A stretch of 64,000 nt of DNA from Pseudoscleropodium purum (Eukaryota; Streptophyta; Bryopsida; Hypnales; Brachytheciaceae), in contig OZ017800.1 in assembly GCA_963969395.1 (NCBI GenBank), forward strand, positions 16,462,479 to 16,526,478. The letters run 5' to 3'. Positions within the stretch are counted from its first letter, which is position 1, and each line of letters begins with the position of its first letter. This document shows positions 61,036 to 64,000 of the stretch, piece by piece. A program made the position numbers and the translations under genes. The notes beneath the pieces are model-generated. The model did not search any database and was not told the DNA's origin. It saw only the letters and a list, made by a program, of their open reading frames with translations.

Positions 61036-63394
61036 TTCTCTCTTAGACGTGCACAAGTGCCATCTTTTGGAGATCACGAACTGGCAAGTCCGTATCGGCT
61101 TTGTATTCATCTGTACCAGTAATATTAGCAATTTTTTTGTATCATACGCGTAGTTCAGAAATAGTTACTTACATTCTTAGAACCAGAACCAAGAAACTTG
61201 GGGATGGAGGGAGTTGAAACATAACATTCTTGAAAGGAGTTGCAAACACCTACGAATTCAAGGAAGAATCAGTGTATCCAAGACGCGACACATCTTCTTT
61301 CTTTGGTACCGATCTGTTTACAACCCAAGTATTATAGGCAAGTGTAGTTATTGCGAACACTGTGGTCACCATTGCTCTAGAATGTTATGAACATTGTTAC
61401 TTGTTCCCATGTTACATCGTTCTTCCGACATTTGGGATTGGAAGTCTGCAAGTTAATTTGAAGATGTGAGTAAGAAGCTATTGGAGATTTTGTTCTTAGG
61501 AGCCTGGAGTCTCTGCATGTGTTGCTGGTCTCAGGATGGGTGGTGTCGATGCTCTTCGGTGCAGAGTTGTGTGACTAGATTAGAAGACTTTGAATTTTCT
61601 TAGCTTGAAATTTTTGCCACTGAGACTAAATTTAAACTTTTTTATGTTGAAGAATGAGTTGAAAGTGTTGATTTTTTTTTAAAACAACTTGATTTTCATT
61701 CTTTAGGAAATTATTAAATAAAAGTAGGAACGAGATTGAAGGAAAAACTAAATTGTTAATAGCTCTAAGATGGAATTCAAAAATTGGAGTAATTTCAATG
61801 GTGAAATTGTTCTAGCAAGTGAACCCTAAACCCTTGTAAAACTTCTTTTTTTGAAAAATTGTGAAAATTGAGTTAAAAAATGAACCCTATAAGTTCTTTT
61901 TTCAAGAAGATGTTGTGATTGCCTCCAAAACAAAAATGTCCATAACTTTCTCATTAGTTGTCCATCAAGGATGAATCAAATCTTTAAATGTTGATCAAAA
62001 TCTTGTATGGGAAAATATTCATAAATTTTATTTTGATCTTTTTTAATTTTTTATGTCCTACCCAATGAGTTTTGTTTTGGACTCATTGTAGCATAAGTTT
62101 TTAAAATATTCCCCTTTGGAAATTGGTATAATTTCTCTTCGAAAATCTGTGAGTGAATTTTGATTAATCTATAGAGAATCATTCACTCATTAGAAAGTTG
62201 TAACATTAGTGTCATTGGTTGATTGGAAATTTTTAAAGAGTCATTGATTTGTTGGAAAGTTACAATATTAGGGGCTCTTACTTTTAAGGGGAATAAAATA
62301 AAACCCTTTAACATTGCTTAATCCCTAATGATCCAAAGGGGGTGACTTTTAGGGGGAAAAAACTAAGACAACAAGACTATATTAACTCTCCTATTAGTGG
62401 ATCTTTTTAGAGGAAATGTCACATAGAACCATTGTTTAAGCAACTAAGGTCACATTAAGGTCAAAAAGACTTAAAATAGATAATTGAAAACATAAATAGT
62501 ATCATTCTATAATGTATCAAAAAATAAGTATTTGCTACCCAATAATGCAATACAATTAAACTATTTAATTCACATATTCCAACTTTACACATTTGATACT
62601 TCCAATTCTTCATGAATAGCCTTCATCTTTAATTTAGCAACCAATTGCTACAAGCTTCAAGATCAATTGTTTAGTGCATTCTACCTAAAAGGGACTCACA
62701 CTACAATGATCTCTCTCATATCACAACTAAATGCACACCTACCTAATGGAACAATAAGAAAAAATATAAATAGGCAAATAAGCTACTTTTACAATTGTTG
62801 TTTTTATTGAAAGACATAACTATTACAACTTGAGTCACATATTTCCATATTTTACATGAAGACATTATGTGCTAATTTGTAGAGTGGACTATTATTACAT
62901 TATATTTGAGCCACTTTCTATCCTTTCAAAGGGTATTTACAAGTCTATTTGTCACTCACTCCCTTATTTACATTCAACATGCTAGAAGAGTTCTATTGAT
63001 TCCCTATTTACACTTAAAAGAGGAACTAAATCCAAAAACAATTTTTTACTACGTGTACTTTTAAAATGAGCCAAAACTGCTAAGAACTTGAACGATTTAT
63101 TTGCTCATTATTTTGTGAGATTAGATAGAATGTAAGTATGTAACCATAGAATCTTAAATTTTACATTCATAGTAAGCACCTCAAAAATTTTCAATAGATT
63201 ACCACACAATTTAGTAGATATTTAAGTTTGAAGTTTAATTTGGGTCAATGGAAAACAAGGAAACTCACTTTGAAGGAGTATATCTCAGTGAGAATATTTC
63301 AAAACGACAACTTTTTTGAGCTCAATGAAAGACAAAAGAATTGAAAATGTTCCTTCAAAATTTCACAATATTCCAAGCATTTTCAATTTATAGA
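61036..63394. other. 3' flank, then inverted copies of the intergenic repeat
   Basis: The first 500 bases or so are probable 3' UTR and spacer. From about 61600 the sequence matches the 28900-29250 repeat in reverse complement (cattctttaggaaattattaaa, aactaaattgttaatagc, tctaagatgg, tctagcaagtgaaccct). No gene seen. Confidence 0.55.
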
Positions 63395-63674
63395 CATTAG
63401 AAAAAATTCACCTACTCTAGAGGGTTGTGAGTTCCTTGGGGTTCTCAAATCATCAAACTCACAACAGTTCCTGTGTAACATAGTAGAATGATTGCCATGT
63501 CATTTTTTAAATAGTTTTTTTTCCAAAAAATAAATTTAAAAAAATTTCCACTTTTTTTTCATTTTAATAATTTTCAATTTTTTATTTTTATTTTTTCAAA
63601 TTTTCTTTTTACAACTTGGCATTCTTTAATTGTAAGGACAACAACCCTCCAACCCCCCAAAAACTCTTCTAATG
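63395..63674. mobile_element. Probable fourth, diverged CATTAGAAGA-family MITE
   Basis: The right end ccaaaaactcttctaatg matches the family exactly. The left end cattagaaaaaatt is weaker, and the interior keeps only a general resemblance (gagggttgtgag, acaacagttcctgtgtaac). The size (280 bp) fits MITEs B and C. Confidence 0.5.
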
Positions 63675-64000
63675 AAGAGCTTGCAATGCCCAAAGGTTGC
63701 TAAAATGAGAGTAGTGTTTGTAAGAAAAACATGAAATGGGACATTTATCTTCTCCTTGAGCTCCCTAGATTTGCCCTTTTTCAGGTGGATTTGCCTTTTC
63801 CAAGGTGGGCAATAATTGCATTGGTTGGCTAACTTTTGGATCAATTTTCTAATCGAATCCAAAAAAATGAGCTATAAACTACAATACACCATACATCTTT
63901 AACACTATAAGAATGGGGCCAACTATTGATTTCAAGTTTTTTTCCCCTTTACTTTATTTGCTACCATTTTACAAATAGATATGAGTGAAAATCTTTATTT
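63675..64000. other. Intergenic sequence to the window end
   Basis: No gene recognised; the minus-strand frame 63626-63862 overlaps MITE D and has no known domain. Confidence 0.4.

Noticed and set aside
1..64000. tRNA, rRNA or other structured RNA genes
   Set aside because: I scanned for tRNA-like box sequences and rRNA text and found none I could support.

Overview
The window is nuclear DNA of a land plant. The evidence is GT-AG introns of a few hundred bases, a plant-type peroxisomal import receptor, an A-type (CYP71-clan) cytochrome P450, TTTAGGG telomere-type repeats, and very AT-rich intergenic DNA built from miniature transposons. Compact genes with short introns suggest a bryophyte or another early-diverging lineage rather than a conifer or fern, but I cannot name the species. 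Exon models were built by eye from reading frame, GT/AG sites and family knowledge.

Layout: (1) 1216-7401, an intact 15-exon PEX5 gene (754 aa). (2) 7.4-18.8 kb, a transposon graveyard. It holds a badly decayed transposon-linked coding region (about 9961-14330) invaded by two MITEs, one of which carries a GC-rich hAT-type element with an 8-bp target duplication and a 17-bp AT-rich satellite-like array. (3) 19638-22164, an intact three-exon CorA-like metal-ion transporter (458 aa, GMN motif, two membrane helices). (4) 22.6-54.7 kb, a tandem segmental duplication of roughly 14-18 kb. Each copy has several kb of AT-rich repeat DNA followed by a P450. The first P450 (31648-36203) is intact over 510 codons. 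The second (46198-53199) is a pseudogene with an early stop, frameshifts, a lost splice donor, a destroyed heme motif and a 2.5-kb insertion. (5) 54.6-58.5 kb, more repeat DNA including small foldback elements. (6) 58931-61035, an intact three-exon gene for a plant protein of unknown function with a plastid-transit-like N terminus (252 aa). (7) 61-64 kb, inverted copies of the same repeat DNA.

The four functional genes (PEX5, CorA-like, P450, unknown plastid-type protein) have no evident shared pathway; this is ordinary eukaryotic gene spacing.

The most unusual object is the insertion at 50147-52638. It has TG...CA ends and a 5-bp target duplication, like a solo LTR, but it is filled with about 35 copies of a near-palindromic ACAATTTGTC-type motif in both orientations, about every 50 bp. 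The paired segmental copies also supply exact empty sites for two insertions: this one, and a 948-bp TTAA-flanked element at 24311-25258.
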